Of a stretch of 36,071 bases of DNA, positions 33,404 through 36,071 are shown in pieces. The stretch is from Thermosipho affectus (GTDB taxonomy: Bacteria > Thermotogota > Thermotogae > Thermotogales > Fervidobacteriaceae). A model generated the notes under the pieces. The model was not told the DNA's origin and ran no database searches. It saw only the letters and a list, made by a program, of their open reading frames with translations. The stretch lies in assembly GCF_001990485.1 (NCBI RefSeq), contig NZ_LBFC01000024.1, positions 1-36,071 on the forward strand. Reading direction: 5' to 3'. Position 1 is the first letter of the stretch. Each line of letters starts with the position of its first letter. A program made the position numbers and the translations under genes.

Positions 33404-34096
33404 ATGGATTATAATGATTATAAAAAAGAGTTAATAAATTATAGACAGATAACGAATTTTAATTTATTAAAGAGTTGGAATCCAAAAGATGAATTGTACA
33501 AAAAAGTCAACAAGGATGGAAATTATGCAGATTTTAAAGGTGATACAATAATTTTCTTTTTAAAAGAAAATGAGAAAAGGTTTATTAAAGAAATCCAAAA
33601 AAAACTTTATGAAAACTTGGGAAAAATTCTAGCAAATGCTTTGAACAAAGAATTTTTTCATATAACTTTGCATGACTTGTGCAATTTGAATATTACAAAT
33701 AATGTCGAAAGGTGTATTAGAAACAATAAATCTATGATTAAAGGAATTTTTCAGGAGATCAAAGATTTTTCTCCAATAAAATTGGATTCAATTGGTTTAT
33801 ATAACGGAGGATCTGCAATAGGAGTAATGTTTGTACCAAACTCAAAAGAAGATTTTATAAAAATTTTTGAATTAAGAAGAAAATTTGATAAATTAATACC
33901 GCAAAATAGTTTATATATTCCACATGTTACGTTAGGCTATTATTTACCAAAAGAATATTCAAAAAAAGATAGAAAAGAAATATTTGATTATATCCAAAAT
34001 ACTAAAATTAATTTCTCGATTGAATTAACTTATGAACTCCTTAAATATACCATATTTCGTAATATGAATAGTTATATCCCGGTTTATCCTATCTGA
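33404..34096 (+). CDS. 2H phosphoesterase family protein
   Basis: This 230-residue protein has the two H-x-T motifs of the 2H phosphoesterase fold: H86-I-T88 (FFHITLHDL) and H174-V-T176 (IPHVTLGYY). The fold includes 2'-5' RNA ligase/LigT and cyclic nucleotide phosphodiesterases that open 2',3'-cyclic phosphates. The N-terminal 50 residues are extra relative to LigT. TTGGGAGGCTTTAAA precedes the ATG; the upstream TTG is part of the binding site. It stands alone. The substrate is unknown. Confidence 0.82.
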   Translation: MDYNDYKKELINYRQITNFNLLKSWNPKDELYKKVNKDGNYADFKGDTIIFFLKENEKRFIKEIQKKLYENLGKILANALNKEFFHITLHDLCNLNITNNVERCIRNNKSMIKGIFQEIKDFSPIKLDSIGLYNGGSAIGVMFVPNSKEDFIKIFELRRKFDKLIPQNSLYIPHVTLGYYLPKEYSKKDRKEIFDYIQNTKINFSIELTYELLKYTIFRNMNSYIPVYPI

Positions 34097-34427
34097 ATTA
34101 ACTATGTGTTTTCTAGCCTCTCAAACAATTCGCACAACAAATTACCTGTTGTATTCAAAAATAAGATGGTTATAATGTTGAAATATATAATATAGCATAT
34201 AAACAAAAATATAAAACCCTTAAATTAGATAAAGTGGTTATAAAGGATTTTATTGAGGTGGCAAAGATATATTTGTGACTTTTTCTCGATTGATGCAATA
34301 TAATAACTATTATATTGCATATATTTTGAGTATCTTATATAGTTAATCAAAAATATATTTTTATATTTTTATGATATAATCATTGTTAAAGTAAAATTAG
34401 TAAAATCTAAATAAAAGGAGGATATTC
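34097..34427. other. Intergenic region with palindrome copy 3
   Basis: No gene is visible in this 331-nt AT-rich gap. It holds the third palindrome and a TTCAAAAATAAGA string shared with the gap before RNase H. Confidence 0.55.
34293..34320. repeat. Palindrome family, copy 3
   Basis: ATGCAATATAA, then TAACTA, then TTATATTGCAT. The pairing extends to 13-nt arms around AC. It lies about 110 nt before the MFS start. Confidence 0.85.
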
Positions 34428-35636
34428 ATGACCAATGAAAATAGAAATTTCACGGCATTTATATGGCATGCTATTTTTTTGGCTTTTGCCAGTTCATTTA
34501 TTGAAATTAATACAGTAATTCCTTCGCTAATCTTAAAAGCAGGTGGTTCTGAAGTAATTATTGGATTAATCACCGCTATAAGTATTGGAATTCCTCTTTT
34601 AGCTCAATTATTATTTGCAAGTATTTTGGTTACAAAACCTCGAAAAAAGCCATATTTACTCTTGGGAATTTATCTTCGAATATTTTCTTTAGCAATGATT
34701 TCGTTTATATTATTTACAAATCTTCCCCCAAAGTCTATAATAATTTTTACAATAATTGGTTTAACTATTTTTTCATTTAGTGGAATTTTTGCAGGAATTA
34801 GTTATACTGATTTATTAGGAAAATCAATTTTAAGAAAAAATCTTAAAAAGTTTATGGGTACTAGACAAATTCTTAGAAGTATTTTTGCATTGTTTGGAGC
34901 TTTAACTGCAAGGGTGGTTATAAATAAATATAATTATCCTTTTAATTATTCTGTAATGTTTTTCATTGCATCATTTTCTTTGTTTATGGCGTCAATTGGT
35001 TTTTTAGTAATTAATGAGAAAAAAGTAAATTATGTGAAAAAAATTCCATCGTTTTTATCTGTGTTAAAAAGTATACCTACAATACTAACTAAAGACAAGA
35101 ACTTGCTAAATTATATTATTTTTAGTAACCTTACGGGGTTTGGTTTGATTATAATCCCATTTTATATGTCTCTTGCAAAACATTCGTTTTCTTTGAATAA
35201 TCAAATAATTGGAAATTATCTTTTTTCGCAAATGTTTGGTGTAGTTTTGGCGAGCTTTTTTTGGAAGAAAATTTTGCATAATGAAGGATACAAGAGGGTT
35301 TTAAAATATTGTGTAGTTTTTGGAAGTTTTTTACCAATACTGTCATTAATTTCTAGTAAGATATCTCCATTACTGTTTTCATTAGTATTTGTTTTTTCAG
35401 GAATTACTTTAAGTGCAAGGCAGATGTCTTTTGAAGGAGTTTTAATTGAAATAAGTAGTGAAGAAAACAGGGCATTGTATGTTGGTATTTCTGGTGCTTT
35501 AAATATTGTAACAGCAATACTTCCACTGTTAATCGGGGTAGTAATAAAGTATGTTGGATTTACTTTTGTGTTTATATTTGTATCGGTTATATTATTATTT
35601 AGCTTAAAATGTTTAAAAAATTTGGATATTAAATGA
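34428..35636 (+). CDS. MFS transporter
   Basis: This 402-residue membrane protein has about 12 hydrophobic helices and a central cytoplasmic loop near residues 190-220. The N-terminal part shows LILKAGGSEVIIGLITAISI, and basic loops such as TKPRKKPYLLLGIYLRI and RKNLKKFMGTRQILRSIF follow helices 2 and 4, as in the major facilitator superfamily. The substrate is unknown. AAAGGAGGATATTC precedes the ATG. Confidence 0.85.
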   Translation: MTNENRNFTAFIWHAIFLAFASSFIEINTVIPSLILKAGGSEVIIGLITAISIGIPLLAQLLFASILVTKPRKKPYLLLGIYLRIFSLAMISFILFTNLPPKSIIIFTIIGLTIFSFSGIFAGISYTDLLGKSILRKNLKKFMGTRQILRSIFALFGALTARVVINKYNYPFNYSVMFFIASFSLFMASIGFLVINEKKVNYVKKIPSFLSVLKSIPTILTKDKNLLNYIIFSNLTGFGLIIIPFYMSLAKHSFSLNNQIIGNYLFSQMFGVVLASFFWKKILHNEGYKRVLKYCVVFGSFLPILSLISSKISPLLFSLVFVFSGITLSARQMSFEGVLIEISSEENRALYVGISGALNIVTAILPLLIGVVIKYVGFTFVFIFVSVILLFSLKCLKNLDIK

Positions 35637-35689
35637 AAAACTTGGAAGTATTTGCACCGAATCCGAAAAATGAAACAATAAAGAAGTAT

Positions 35690-36071
35690 CATCTAAGGGA
35701 AGAGTAAAAGTTTTATGTTTTCCTAAATTAAGAAAAGAAGTCATTAACCTTTACTTTAAATAGATACTTTCAAAAAGAACCATTGTCTTTCTTTTGGGGA
35801 TTAATCAAAGAAGGAAACATTAAAAAAAGAAATAGAAATGTTAAAAACACTATATAAAAGATTAAGTATTTCAAGACAAAGATAAGTAATTTATAGAAAA
35901 AATTAAATAAATATCAAATACAATGGTAATTACGGATATTGTCGCATAATGATTGTAATAGAACAAAGAAGTATACAAATTAAAAAATCGAGAACAATTT
36001 AAAGCATGTCAAAAAAGAAAATATCTCAAAACAATAGTCTTTTAAAAAGTTTCTTTAGTTATTTTGAAGAA
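35690..36071 (+). pseudogene. Decayed IS3-like transposase, runs off the window
   Basis: Pieces in different frames read LRKEVINLYFK with LLGINQ (OrfA-like helix-turn-helix), then ETLKKEIEMLKTLYKRLSIS with SRQR (OrfA end and OrfB start), then KYNGNYGYCRIMIVIEQRSI, like the 'GxYGyRRI' block of IS3-family OrfB. Stops and frameshifts interrupt it throughout. The call rests on scattered motifs and is moderate. Confidence 0.45.

Noticed and set aside
1-36071. tRNA or rRNA genes
   Set aside because: No GC-rich cloverleaf or rRNA signature was noticed in the intergenic gaps.

Overview
The window is about 36 kb of very AT-rich, gene-dense DNA with strong GGAGGTGA-type ribosome binding sites and frequent TTG starts. 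Gene content points to Thermotogota (Marinitoga, Thermosipho or Fervidobacterium-like): a Marinitoga-type CRISPR-associated Argonaute, a CRISPR-associated primase-polymerase (CAPP), an alpha-2-macroglobulin/DUF1175 cluster and a family-1 sugar ABC transporter. I cannot fix the genus.

Region 1 (about 150-7511, minus strand) is a type III-A interference operon, transcribed right to left: a CARF effector with a RelE-like C-terminus, cas10/csm1, csm2, csm3, csm4, csm5, cas6. Cas10 keeps the GGDD cyclase motif but has lost both HD-nuclease signatures, so immunity should rest on Csm3 slicing and cyclic-oligoadenylate signalling to the CARF protein. Region 2 (about 7512-8064) is a divergent promoter region containing a 53-nt inverted repeat (48/53 identical) and a stray 33-nt copy of the CARF gene. 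Region 3 (8065-13757, plus strand) is the adaptation operon: a second cas6, CAPP, cas1, cas2 and an Argonaute with a complete D-E-D-N tetrad. It leads into a leader and a 22-repeat/21-spacer array (14027-15653). Both cas6 genes appear to begin at isoleucine codons (ATA and ATT).

Region 4 (15654-about 16690) is a decayed restriction-modification system: a methyltransferase fragment whose reading frame begins at the last CRISPR repeat, then a frameshifted DpnII-like endonuclease. Region 5 (16909-21863) is a three-gene secreted module: a thioester alpha-2-macroglobulin, a small HExxH protein and a DUF1175 protein. The signal peptides of the second and third genes are encoded inside the end of the gene before.

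Region 6 (22451-27242) holds housekeeping genes: a thioredoxin-like protein, a short-chain dehydrogenase, a TauE/SafE permease, a PepV-like M20 dipeptidase and RNase H. Region 7 (27376-33212, minus strand) is a sugar ABC operon (binding protein, two permeases, ATPase) ending in a glycosyltransferase. It sits behind a cre/LacI-type operator that overlaps the promoter, and it ends in a strong terminator. Region 8 holds a 2H phosphoesterase, an MFS transporter and a decayed IS3-like element at the right edge. Three intergenic copies of a palindrome, ATGCAATATAA-N6-TTATATTGCAT, are spread over regions 5-8.

The most interesting unit is the combination Cas6-CAPP-Cas1-Cas2-Ago beside a Csm system. 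Cas6 normally makes RNAs with 5'-hydroxyl ends, and the Marinitoga Argonaute prefers 5'-hydroxyl guides, so the second Cas6 could supply Ago with crRNA guides.
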